A DNA stretch of 64,000 nucleotides from Gordonia polyisoprenivorans NBRC 16320 = JCM 10675 (GTDB lineage Bacteria > Actinomycetota > Actinomycetes > Mycobacteriales > Mycobacteriaceae). Shown one piece after another: positions 9,123 to 17,013 of this stretch; position 1 is the first letter of the stretch; every line of letters starts with the position of its first letter. The stretch covers positions 59,331-123,330 of the forward strand of contig NZ_BAEI01000088.1 in assembly GCF_000241325.1 (NCBI RefSeq), written 5' to 3'. Below the pieces are notes generated by a model, which was not told the origin of the DNA, searched no databases, and saw nothing but the letters and a program-made list of their open reading frames with translations. The translations under genes were made by a program, and so were the position numbers.

Positions 9123-9713
9123 ATGCTACATCGCATGCGGCTTCGGGTGGTGGCATCAATCGTGGTAGTGGTTCTCGCGGTGACCGTCGGCGGCCTGGTG
9201 TCGTCGCCGGCCCGCGCGGACAACGGTTCGTCGGATTGGGGCAGCTCGGGTCTGGGCAGCTCGGATCTGCTCTCCCCCACCAGCCTGTTCTTGTGGCAGA
9301 GTCCGCCGACGCGTTACATCGTCGTCCTGGGCGCCAAGATGGGAACCTTCGGTCAGACGCCGACGATCCTGAATGAGCGCCTCGACACCGGCGCGGCCTT
9401 GGCCCGGTCGCATCCGTTCAATCGGGTCATCGTCTCCGGCGGCGATACCTGGTGGCTGCCGGTGTCGGAGGCGCAGTTCATGAATCTCGGGCTGATGAGG
9501 CGCGGTGTGCCGATGTGGCAGATGGTCAACGAGGGCCGCTCCACCGACACCGTGGAGAACGCCACCTACACCGTCGCCATGCTCAAGGCCATGGGCGCCA
9601 CCGGGGCTCTCATCGTCACCAACGCGTTCCACATGCCCAGGGCCATGGGCGATTTCCGGGCGGCCGCGGCCAAACAGCACGCCGCTCTGCAGTTCCAGCC
9701 GAGCTACGCATGA
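9123..9713 (+). CDS. Exported YdcF/DUF218-family protein
   Basis: A 196-residue protein with an N-terminal signal-like segment (hydrophobic VVASIVVVVLAVTVGGLV, then SSPARA) and a DUF218 domain: YIVVLGAKM, LNERLDTGAALA, RVIVSGGDTW, EGRSTDTVENA and ALIVTNAFHMPRAM. These match the YdcF fold, whose members have been tied to envelope metabolism and nucleotide-like ligand binding, but no reaction can be assigned. Start at ATG 9123 or ATG 9135 (MRLRVV), both leaving an intact signal peptide; no ribosome site is visible before either, which fits a leaderless message. Confidence 0.75.
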   Translation: MLHRMRLRVVASIVVVVLAVTVGGLVSSPARADNGSSDWGSSGLGSSDLLSPTSLFLWQSPPTRYIVVLGAKMGTFGQTPTILNERLDTGAALARSHPFNRVIVSGGDTWWLPVSEAQFMNLGLMRRGVPMWQMVNEGRSTDTVENATYTVAMLKAMGATGALIVTNAFHMPRAMGDFRAAAAKQHAALQFQPSYA

Positions 9714-9723
9714 TCGTCTTTCG

Positions 9724-9805
9724 CCGACCGGGCGCCTGTTTTCGTCCACTGGGCGCTCGTTTTCGTCGACCGGGCGCTCGAACCCGTCGACCGGGCGCTC
9801 ACGAG
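9724..9805. repeat. 21-bp tandem repeat array, left flank of the disrupted DUF559 gene
   Basis: Four consecutive units of about 21 bp (9724-9744, 9745-9765, 9766-9786, 9787-9805) with the form tcgaccgggcgctcgttttcg; the last is incomplete and contains the stop codon of the DUF559 reading frame. The same family occurs in the opposite orientation at 10650-10757, so the two arrays form long inverted flanks. Confidence 0.85.
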
Positions 9806-10570
9806 TAGTAGCCGCCGCGTGTGCGGATGGCCTCGGCGATCTCGTTCACCACGCCCATGGGATTGGTTCTCATCCGATGTTTGTCCGCACGGATGACCTT
9901 CCAGCCGAGCCGCGCCGACTCCGCGTCGCGTGCGGCATCGCTCGCTCGTTGTTCGGGACTGGAATGGTATTCCTCACCGTCGTACTCGATGCCGATCTTC
10001 AGCTCGGGGTAGGCCCAGTCGTGGCGGGCAACAAGGACCTTTCAACTGCCGTACGTATCGGACGCCCTTCTGAGTCTCGACGTAGTCGGCGAGTTCACCG
10101 AGGTCGTATGCGGTGGCCGCGGCGAGCGCGTCGAGATGGCCGATCGCGCGCATTCTCGGCTGAATCCTCCCGACGTCGAAGGCGGTCCGGATCGGCGAGG
10201 TGACCGCGATGCCATCGATGACCTCGATGTGTTCGGGCGGCAGATCCACCCTACGGGGGACGGAGCCCCGCGCCGCGCGGCCGGAGGCGCTGGCGCCTCG
10301 GATGAGTAATATCGGGAAATCCGAATCGAACCACCAGGAACCGTGCATGACCATGGCGGCCTGACCGCCGACCACGGGATCTCCCTGCGCCGCAGACGCG
10401 ATCGCGATCACCCGCTGACGTGCAGTGAGCATTTCGCCGCGCCCGATGTGCGCTTCGCCGCGGAGGAGCCTGAACTCCGCGGCGAATCGTTCGGGCGACA
10501 TTCCCGGTTCCGAGAGGGCGTCGCGTCGAAAAACGAGTTCGGGTGTCGCTAAGGGTTCATCGATGGTCAT
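9799..10570 (-). pseudogene. Disrupted AbiEi-like/DUF559 protein gene
   Basis: The N-terminal frame starts at ATG 10570 (MTIDEPLATPELVFRR) and continues through LTARQRVIAIASAAQG and PIRTAFDVGR to VRYVRQL near 10040. The frame then changes: the continuation, WAYPELKIGIEYDGEEYH and RLGWKVIRADKHRM, is the DUF559 (Vsr-like endonuclease) C-terminus in another minus-strand frame, ending with TGA at 9799. In intact relatives, as I recall them, several dozen residues separate these blocks, so a deletion plus frameshift is likely here. Intact members are long proteins with an N-terminal AbiEi/type IV antitoxin-like part; their role is unclear. The gene sits exactly between two oppositely oriented repeat arrays. 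Confidence 0.8.
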
Positions 10571-10649
10571 GGGAGATTGGACGCAGCGCTCGCCTCGTCG
10601 GTTCCGTCGACATCGGCACATGCGCGGACGAGTGGTTCGGGGAAACGCC

Positions 10650-10757
10650 CGATCGACGAATTTGAGCGCACGGTCGACGCGATTGAGCGCACGATCGACG
10701 GGTTTGAGCGCACGATCGACGCAAAACGGCGCCCGATCGACGAGTCGATGGGGCGCC
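10650..10757. repeat. 21-bp tandem repeat array, right flank (inverted relative to the left array)
   Basis: Five units beginning at 10650, 10671, 10692, 10713 and 10734, with the form cgatcgacgaatttgagcgca; the last is 24 bp long. The reverse complement of a unit closely matches the left array (TGCGCTCRAAYCCGTCGAYCG). Reading the units in frame gives heptads such as RSTNLSA, but there is no sign of translation. The array ends 18 bp from the stop of the acyl-CoA dehydrogenase gene. Confidence 0.85.
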
Positions 10758-10775
10758 GTTTCGGCCGGGAAGGGC

Positions 10776-11939
10776 TCAGCGCAGCAGTGCGCGACTCATC
10801 ACGACGCGCTGAATCTGGTTGGTGCCCTCGTAGATCTGGGTGATCTTGGCGTCGCGCATCATCCGCTCGACCGGGAAGTCACGGGTGTAGCCGGCACCTC
10901 CGAAGAGCTGCACGGCGTCGGTGGTGACCTCCATGGCGACGTCGGAGGCAAAGCACTTCGACGCCGAGCTGATGAAGCCGAGGTTCTTCTCGCCACGCTC
11001 GGCGCGAGCGGCGGAGGTGTAGACCATCAGCCGGGCGGCCTCGACCTTCATCGCCATGTCGGCGATCATGAACTCCACACCCTGGAACGAGCTGATCGGC
11101 TTGCCGAACTGCTTGCGGTCCTTGACATAGGCGATGGCCTTGTCGAGCGCACCCTGCGCGATGCCGACGGCCTGCGCACCGATGGTCGGGCGGGTGTGGT
11201 CGAGGGTCTGCAGCGCGGTCTTGAAGCCGGTGCCCTCGTCACCGATGATCCGATCCTCGGGAATGGTGCAGTCCTCGAAATACAGTTCGGCAGTGGGTGA
11301 TCCCTTGATGCCGAGCTTCTTCTCCAGCGGGCCGACGGTGAAGCCCGGGTCGTCCTCGTGGACCATGAACGCCGAGATGCCGTTGGCCTTCTTCTCGGGG
11401 TCGGTGACCGCCATGACGGTGTACCAGGATGACTTGCCGCCGTTGGTGATCCAGCACTTGGAGCCGTTGAGCACCCAGTTGCTGCCGTCCTTGCGGGCGC
11501 GGGTCTTCATCGACGCCGCATCCGAACCGGCCTCACGCTCGGAGAGGGCGTAGGACGCCATCGCCTCACCGGCGGCGATCGACGGCAACACCTTGGCCTT
11601 GAGTTCGTCGGAACCGTTGAGGATCAGACCCATGGTGCCGAGCTTGTTGACGGCCGGGATCAGCGACGACGACGCACACACGCGCGCAACCTCTTCGATC
11701 ACGATGCAGGCGGCGACCGAGTCGGCACCCTGTCCGTCGTACTCCTCGGGAACGTGGATCGCGTTGAATCCGCTGGCGACGAGCGCGTCGAGGGCTTCCT
11801 GCGGGAAGCGCGCGTTCTCGTCGACGTCGGCGGCGTGCGGTTCGATCTCCTTCTCGGCGAGCGCACGGATCGCCTCGCGGAGCGCGACGTGCTCCTCGGG
11901 CAATTCGAAGACGTTGAATCCGGGGTTTCCAAAGGCCAT
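10776..11939 (-). CDS. fadE25: Acyl-CoA dehydrogenase, FadE25/AcdA type
   Basis: A 387-residue FAD-dependent acyl-CoA dehydrogenase catalysing the first step of beta-oxidation or branched-chain acyl-CoA oxidation. Motifs: YALSEREAGSDAASM (FAD/substrate signature 1), CWITNGGKSSWY, QFGKPISSFQGVEF, QLFGGAGYTRDFPVERMMRDAKI (signature 2) and the catalytic Glu in IYEGTNQIQR. Overall it closely resembles mycobacterial FadE25. A strong GAGGAGGAG ribosome site precedes the ATG. The upstream gene on the same strand is a TetR regulator, and two matching palindromes lie between them, so TetR control is likely. Confidence 0.9.
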   Translation of the reverse strand: MAFGNPGFNVFELPEEHVALREAIRALAEKEIEPHAADVDENARFPQEALDALVASGFNAIHVPEEYDGQGADSVAACIVIEEVARVCASSSLIPAVNKLGTMGLILNGSDELKAKVLPSIAAGEAMASYALSEREAGSDAASMKTRARKDGSNWVLNGSKCWITNGGKSSWYTVMAVTDPEKKANGISAFMVHEDDPGFTVGPLEKKLGIKGSPTAELYFEDCTIPEDRIIGDEGTGFKTALQTLDHTRPTIGAQAVGIAQGALDKAIAYVKDRKQFGKPISSFQGVEFMIADMAMKVEAARLMVYTSAARAERGEKNLGFISSASKCFASDVAMEVTTDAVQLFGGAGYTRDFPVERMMRDAKITQIYEGTNQIQRVVMSRALLR

Positions 11940-12035
11940 GGGGGCTCCTCCTCGATGCGCGCGGAGTGCTGCGCGGCGGTGATCGATGCTCGTCGGGGTA
12001 CCGGTCGTGCGACGGATGCGGGCACCACAGACGAC

Positions 12036-12089
12036 GACACTGAGTGCCAGGATACTCCGTCGGTGGTGCAGATGTCGACACTACGTGCC
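12036..12089. promoter_or_regulatory. Two copies of a GACAC-N3-GTGCC operator
   Basis: GACACTGAGTGCC (12036-12048) and GACACTACGTGCC (12077-12089) are two copies of the same imperfect palindrome, 41 bp apart start to start, which puts them on one face of the helix. They lie between the TetR gene and the acyl-CoA dehydrogenase it probably controls, about 100-150 bp before the dehydrogenase ATG. Confidence 0.55.
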
Positions 12090-12124
12090 ACCCGTGTGGG
12101 CACACCGGCGTCGGTAGCGCGCCG

Positions 12125-12853
12125 TCAGGTCCGGCGAGATCGCTGGGCCCGGATCTCCTCGGCGACCGCACGGGCGATCTGATCGGCGCCCGCGTCGATC
12201 GGGTGGGTGACGACGGTGATCGCGGTACCGGCACCGTCGTCGCCGCCATCGTCGGCACCCAGTGCCAGCCGGATGCGTCGGAGTTCGGTACGAAGCGTGT
12301 TCACCGTGGCGTCGGCGTCGCCGCGGATCATCGACCGCAGCAGGTAGTTGTGCACCGAGGTCACCGCGGCGGCGAAGGCGACGATGCGCTCGGGCGACTC
12401 GTCGGGAAGGCGTCGGCGCAGGAACTCCTCGAAGACGCGCTGGTAGCGGTAGGTGGTGACGAGCTCGCGGTCGCGCAGTGCCGGTACCCGGGTGACCACG
12501 CGAAGCCGTCGGACGGCAAGGTCCCGGGTGGCGAGGAAGTGCGTGAAGACGATCTCGGCGGCGTCGCAGACGTCCGTCCACGGGTCCGGGCCGTCCACCG
12601 ATTCGTCCGGCGCGAACTCGTCGGCGCCGAGACGTTCGGCAACCTGGGCGATCAGAGCCTCGTGATCGGCGAAGATCATGTCTTCCTTGGAGCGGAACTG
12701 TCGGAACAGCGTGCGTCGCGAGACCCCGGCGTCCGCGGCGATCTGATCGACGGTCGTCGACTCGTACCCGTACTCGCTGAAGAGCCGGATCGATGCCGCG
12801 ACGACCTGGGTGCGCAGATCGACCGGATCGACCGTCGTGTCACTCGGTGCCAT
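12125..12853 (-). CDS. TetR family transcriptional regulator
   Basis: A 242-residue protein. The N-terminal TetR helix-turn-helix is at about 13-60: QVVAASIRLFSEYGYESTTV, then IAADAGVSRRTLFRQFRSKED. The C-terminal ligand domain is not recognisable beyond the TetR fold, and it ends in a basic RAQRSRRT tail. It is transcribed toward the FadE25-like gene with two identical-type palindromes between, so it probably represses that gene and may autoregulate; the ligand may be an acyl-CoA (inference). The ATG at 12853 is chosen because the helix-turn-helix starts shortly after it. Confidence 0.88.
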   Translation of the reverse strand: MAPSDTTVDPVDLRTQVVAASIRLFSEYGYESTTVDQIAADAGVSRRTLFRQFRSKEDMIFADHEALIAQVAERLGADEFAPDESVDGPDPWTDVCDAAEIVFTHFLATRDLAVRRLRVVTRVPALRDRELVTTYRYQRVFEEFLRRRLPDESPERIVAFAAAVTSVHNYLLRSMIRGDADATVNTLRTELRRIRLALGADDGGDDGAGTAITVVTHPIDAGADQIARAVAEEIRAQRSRRT

Positions 12854-12933
12854 CTGTCCAGTATGGCGCGCGATGCCGCCCGCGCGACAGTCGACGGCTT
12901 GCGACAGCGGAAGCCGCCGGTACCATATTTCCC

Positions 12934-13476
12934 ATGTCGAATCCTGAGTTCGTCGTACAGAATCCCGGGCACTGGGGTACGCCGACGACCCCGGCCCACC
13001 CGTCGACCATGGCGCCGCCCACCTTCCACGCGACGATTCCGGTGGACTCCCAGGTGCGCCGGCGCTTGACGCGGGCGACGTTGCTGACCCGGACCCACTG
13101 CAACCTCCTGGCGGGCCTGGCCGTCCTGATGCTGATCGTGCTGATCGGCCTCGCCCTCGTGTTCCCGTCCACCTCGAACCCGCTGGCACTTGCGCCCGTC
13201 CCGATCTTCGTGGTGGTCATCGTGGCGCTGCAGCCCTGGGTGTTGTGGCGACGAATGCTTCCCGACGGCTCCATGTTGTCGGCGGAGATCACGCACAGCC
13301 GGATACTCGTGGACTATGCGGGCCTGATCAACGGCATGCACATGACACGGATCAGCGGCGTCACCTGTCGCTACGACGTCGTGGTCCTGCGCACCGATCG
13401 CGGGCTCCGGATGACCGTGCCGGTGGAGCTGTTGCCGCCGCATCTCGCGGCGCAGTGGGCGTCCGGCGCTCGGTGA
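12934..13476 (+). CDS. Membrane protein of unknown function with two transmembrane helices (paralogue 1)
   Basis: A 180-residue protein with a hydrophilic N-terminus, a pair of membrane helices at about 58-100 (LLAGLAVLMLIVLIGLALVF and PVPIFVVVIVALQPWVLW) and a C-terminal soluble part (SRILVDYAGL through VPVELLPPHLAAQW) that reads like a small beta-rich PH/YcxB-like domain. The downstream gene has the same layout, including a matching late block (LLPRELVPPQVIADY), so they look like tandem diverged paralogues. No function is assigned. The ATG is close to the start of the TetR gene on the opposite strand, so the two share an 80-bp promoter region. Confidence 0.65.
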   Translation: MSNPEFVVQNPGHWGTPTTPAHPSTMAPPTFHATIPVDSQVRRRLTRATLLTRTHCNLLAGLAVLMLIVLIGLALVFPSTSNPLALAPVPIFVVVIVALQPWVLWRRMLPDGSMLSAEITHSRILVDYAGLINGMHMTRISGVTCRYDVVVLRTDRGLRMTVPVELLPPHLAAQWASGAR

Positions 13477-13550
13477 GGTCGGGCTCGGTAGGGTCATTCG
13501 GACCGCCGACCGGGGCGGCTTTTCGGGGCAGATTGCGGTCCAATCATGGT

Positions 13551-14138
13551 GTGTCCTCCCCGTTCTCACCATCGACGTTCTCGCCGTCGCTCTCACCGAC
13601 CGCACCCTCGCCGTACGTGGGCGCCGGACCCGACGGGGTACTGCGCACACACCTGATCGCCGACGACGCCCTCGGCCCCCGACTGTGCCGGGGCGCCCTG
13701 CTCACGCCGGGATGGATGCTGCGGCAATCAGTGCCCGCCGCCGTCGGCGCGCTCGTCGCCGCACTCGCCGCGTCCTCCACCGACTCCCGGCCGCCGGCGG
13801 TGGTCACGGTGGTCGTCGTCCTCGGACTGTTCCTGCTCGCCCAGGCCGCGATGCTCACGCTGGGCATCGTGCTGGGCCAACGCCGGATGCGTCGGATCAT
13901 GCCCGCCGGGACACCGGTCGGCGCGGAGTTCACCCCGTTGAGGATCGGGCACCGGGTGGGAGCGACCTACTCGCAGATCCCGCTCGAGCGGTTCGACCGG
14001 GTCGTGATCAACTCGCGGGTGGTGCTGCTCTGCACGGGCCGGCGCACCGTCGTGCTGTTACCGCGGGAACTGGTGCCACCGCAGGTGATCGCCGATTACC
14101 GGGCCCGTTACCTGCGACGTGGATTCCGGCGCCGATGA
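13551..14138 (+). CDS. Membrane protein of unknown function with two transmembrane helices (paralogue 2)
   Basis: A 195-residue protein from GTG at 13551. It has a Ser/Pro-rich N-terminus, two membrane helices (VPAAVGALVAALAA; VVTVVVVLGLFLLAQAAMLTL) and a C-terminal domain with PLERFDRVVINSRVVLLCTG and a following VLLPRELVPP. It shares organisation and its last block with the preceding protein. A much longer upstream frame overlaps the previous gene and is not believable as coding. The start is uncertain because no strong ribosome site is seen. Confidence 0.55.
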   Translation: MSSPFSPSTFSPSLSPTAPSPYVGAGPDGVLRTHLIADDALGPRLCRGALLTPGWMLRQSVPAAVGALVAALAASSTDSRPPAVVTVVVVLGLFLLAQAAMLTLGIVLGQRRMRRIMPAGTPVGAEFTPLRIGHRVGATYSQIPLERFDRVVINSRVVLLCTGRRTVVLLPRELVPPQVIADYRARYLRRGFRRR

Positions 14139-14147
14139 CCCCGATGC

Positions 14148-15848
14148 TCAGTCGTGCTGGGCGTCCTGACGCAACTCGAACTTGAGGACCTTGCCGGTGG
14201 AGGTGCGCGGTAGCTCGTCGGCGAAGACGATGTCGCGCGGCACCTTGTAGCCGGCCAGCAGGGTCCGGGCGTGCTCGATGAGCTCCTCGGCGCTCAGTTG
14301 CGCCCCGGGAGTGAGCAGGACGTAGGCGCGCGGGCGCTCACCCCACTTCTCGTCCGGGACGCCGATGACGGCGACGTCGAGGACCGAATCATGGCTCACC
14401 AGAGCCTGTTCGACCTCGATGGTGGAGATGTTCTCGCCGCCGGAGATGATGATGTCCTTGGCTCGATCGCGCAGCTGGATGTACCCGTCGGGATGCATCA
14501 CCCCGAGATCGCCGGTGTGAAACCAGCCGCCGGCGAACGCCTCCCGGGTTGCGGCCGGATCCCGGAAGTAGCCGGCCATCACGTTGTTGCCGCGTAACAC
14601 GATCTCGCCCATGGTTTCTCCGTCGGCGGGTACGTCGACGAGCGGCAGGACATCGCGTTTGACGACGCGCGCCGCCTCGGCCTGCACCATGCCGACGCCT
14701 TGTCGGGAGAGTTTGGCCGCGCGCCCATCGGCGGGCAATTCGGCCCAGGCGTCCTGGAATTCGCAGATCGTGTACGGGCCGTAGACCTCGGTGAGGCCGT
14801 AGACGTGAACCACGGTGATACCGAGCGCCTCGAGCTGACCGATGACGGTCGGGCTCGGTGGCGCACCCGCGGTGGTGATGTGCAGGGGCCGGTCGAGGCG
14901 ATGTGCGCGAGGCGATCCCGCGATCGTCGTACACACCGTGGGTGCCCCGCACAGGTGGGTGATGCCGAGATCGTCGATGGCGTCCCACACGGCGTCGGCA
15001 CGGACCGCACGCAGACACACGTGGGTCGCCGATGCCTGGGTGACCGCCCACGGGGTGCACCAGCCGTTGCAGTGGAACATCGGCAGCGTCCACAGATAGC
15101 GGCTGTGGCCGGTGAACTGGTTGTGGAAGGTCTCGCCGAAGGAGTTCAGGTATGCCCCGCGGTGGGTGTACATGACGCCCTTGGGTTTTCCGGTGGTCCC
15201 CGAGGTGTAGTTGATGGTGATGACGGTGTCCTCGTCGTCGACGGTCCACGGGATGGGGTCCTGCTCGACGTCGGGACCGTCGGCGAGGGCCAGGAAATCG
15301 GCATAGGTCTGCAGGCCGGTGATCCCCGACGCGCCGACATCGCCCATCGTCGGACCGAATTCGGGGTCGGTGATCTCGACGGTGGTGGCCACCTCGGGGA
15401 CCTCGTCGGCGATGAGCGAAACGGTGTGCCGGAATTCGGCGTCGAAGAACAGCGTGGTGACGCCCGCGTGATTGAGGATGTAGACCAGTTCGGGTCCGGC
15501 CAGGCGGGAGTTGAGCGCGACGAGCACACCGCCGGCCAGCGGGACCGCGTAGTGCGCGACGAGCATCTCCGGGATGTTGGGTGCGAGATAGGCGATCCGC
15601 TCACCGCGCGCGATCCGGCTCTTGAGAACCCGGGCGAGGCGCTGCACCTCGTCGGCGAACTCCGCGTAACTCGCGCGACGATCCCCGTAGATGATCGCTG
15701 TGCGGTCGCCGAACACCGTTGCGCTGCGTTCAAGGAATCGCAGCGGACTCAGTTCGGACCGGTTGGCGCTGCCACAATCGATCCGGCCGAAGTCGGCGTC
15801 GAGCGCCAGGGCCTCGGCAAGGGTCGTATCGGTGTCCGAGACAGACAT
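14148..15848 (-). CDS. Acyl-CoA synthetase (AMP-dependent, FadD type)
   Basis: A 566-residue adenylate-forming enzyme that activates a carboxylic acid to its CoA thioester using ATP. Motifs: YTSGTTGKPKGVMYTHRG (P-loop-like A3), YGLTEVYGPYT (A5), GWFHTGDLGVMHPDGYIQLRDRAKD split over A7-A8, GGENISTIEVEQAL and the catalytic lysine in RTSTGKVLKFELR. The tryptophan/histidine-rich LPMFHCNGWCTPW is typical of medium/long-chain FadD-like enzymes. CTGGAGGAGACG precedes the ATG. It is divergent from a LuxR-type regulator gene that probably controls it. Confidence 0.88.
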   Translation of the reverse strand: MSVSDTDTTLAEALALDADFGRIDCGSANRSELSPLRFLERSATVFGDRTAIIYGDRRASYAEFADEVQRLARVLKSRIARGERIAYLAPNIPEMLVAHYAVPLAGGVLVALNSRLAGPELVYILNHAGVTTLFFDAEFRHTVSLIADEVPEVATTVEITDPEFGPTMGDVGASGITGLQTYADFLALADGPDVEQDPIPWTVDDEDTVITINYTSGTTGKPKGVMYTHRGAYLNSFGETFHNQFTGHSRYLWTLPMFHCNGWCTPWAVTQASATHVCLRAVRADAVWDAIDDLGITHLCGAPTVCTTIAGSPRAHRLDRPLHITTAGAPPSPTVIGQLEALGITVVHVYGLTEVYGPYTICEFQDAWAELPADGRAAKLSRQGVGMVQAEAARVVKRDVLPLVDVPADGETMGEIVLRGNNVMAGYFRDPAATREAFAGGWFHTGDLGVMHPDGYIQLRDRAKDIIISGGENISTIEVEQALVSHDSVLDVAVIGVPDEKWGERPRAYVLLTPGAQLSAEELIEHARTLLAGYKVPRDIVFADELPRTSTGKVLKFELRQDAQHD

Positions 15849-15945
15849 CGTCTCCTCCAGATCGTCGTGCCGCGGCCGATGCGAACACGGGTGAGGGCCG
15901 CGACGTTTGTCGTCCTCCGAGCGTATGGATCACACTAGTGCCGGT

Positions 15946-15967
15946 ACCACCCCCGAAAGTAGGTGGT
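15946..15967. promoter_or_regulatory. Inverted repeat in the fadD-luxR divergent region
   Basis: ACCACC-N10-GGTGGT, with the centre CCCGAAAGTA, lies about midway in the 189-bp region between the acyl-CoA ligase and the LuxR-type regulator. The position suggests an operator for the regulator; binding is inferred. Confidence 0.35.
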
Positions 15968-16037
15968 TTCGGCCCCGATGGCGATGTCGGGCCGACACGT
16001 ACCGGTGGCAAAGGCAAGGGGCGAGGAGGAGAGGACC

Positions 16038-16886
16038 ATGGTCACCGATCCGCGGCGTCCCGACGACGCCGATGCGGTGCGCGCCGAGTTGCGCGGGGTG
16101 CATCGGACGACGGGCCTGCCGGTGCTGTTCGGCGGGCTAGTGGACGGTCCGGGCGCGCTGCTGTCGGGTTTCGTCGGGACCCGCACCGCGCTGCTGCGTG
16201 ATCTCCTGATCGGTTCCGACCGTGGGCTCGGCGGACGGACCATCGTCGAGCGCCGCCCCGGCGCCGTCGCCGACTACTTCCACTCCACCGAGATCACCCA
16301 CGACTACGACCGCGAGGTGTCCGGGGAGGGCATCGAATCGTTGGTGGCCGCTCCCGCGGTGGTCGGCGGGCGCACCCGGGCGGTTCTCTACGGCGGGCTG
16401 CGCGCACCCGAGCGCATCGGGGATCGGATCGTCGCGCGGGTCGCGGTGGGCGCTCGCCGACTCGCACACGAGATCGAGGTCCGTGACGACGTCGATCGTC
16501 GCGTGAAACAGATTGAGACACAGAGCGATCCGACGACGGTGCCGGCGTCGGTGGCCGATGGGATCATCGAAAGTTATCTGGCGCTGCGGGAGATCGCGGA
16601 CACCACCACCGATCCCGCACTGGCCGAACGGTTGCGCGGCGTCGAGAGGCGTCTACGCGGGCTGGGATCAGGGGCCGAATCGAGCACGGCGGTCTCGTTG
16701 TCGACCCGCGAGACCGACGTGTTGGCGCACCTCGCACTCGGCTGCAGCAATGCCGAGATCGCCGATCGGTTGTCGTTGCGGCCGGAGACGATCAAGGGGT
16801 ACGTGGGCAATCTGATGCGCAAACTCGAAGTACACAATCGTCGCGAAGCGGTGGTGCGGGCGCGGCGAATCGGCTTGCTGCCCTGA
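16038..16886 (+). CDS. LuxR family regulator with N-terminal GAF-like sensor
   Basis: A 282-residue protein. The C-terminus (about 215-280) is a LuxR-type helix-turn-helix: LSTRETDVLAHLALGCSNAEI, then LSLRPETIKGYVGNLMRKL. The N-terminal 170 residues look like a GAF-type ligand domain; no receiver aspartate pattern is visible. The start is ATG 16038, preceded by GGAGGAGAGG; a longer upstream frame lacks a ribosome site. GAF-LuxR proteins often sit beside acyl-CoA ligase genes in actinobacteria, so it probably controls the divergent fadD-type gene (inference). Confidence 0.82.
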   Translation: MVTDPRRPDDADAVRAELRGVHRTTGLPVLFGGLVDGPGALLSGFVGTRTALLRDLLIGSDRGLGGRTIVERRPGAVADYFHSTEITHDYDREVSGEGIESLVAAPAVVGGRTRAVLYGGLRAPERIGDRIVARVAVGARRLAHEIEVRDDVDRRVKQIETQSDPTTVPASVADGIIESYLALREIADTTTDPALAERLRGVERRLRGLGSGAESSTAVSLSTRETDVLAHLALGCSNAEIADRLSLRPETIKGYVGNLMRKLEVHNRREAVVRARRIGLLP

Positions 16887-17013
16887 GGCAGCCGTCGACG
16901 CACTTCGGCATCGGCGACTGTCGGTTTCCTGGCAATGTGGCCCCGGGGGTGGCCGGAACCGGCTGTACGTGCCTACGGTGCGAGGAGGCCGGGGAAGGCA
17001 CGAGGGGGCACAC

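Noticed and set aside
9724..10757. CRISPR array
   Set aside because: Repeats are directly adjacent without unique spacers and there are no cas genes.
10609..10760. Heptad repeat (RSTNLSA-like) reading as a coding repeat protein
   Set aside because: The periodicity comes from the 21-bp DNA repeat; no start, domain or conserved frame outside it.
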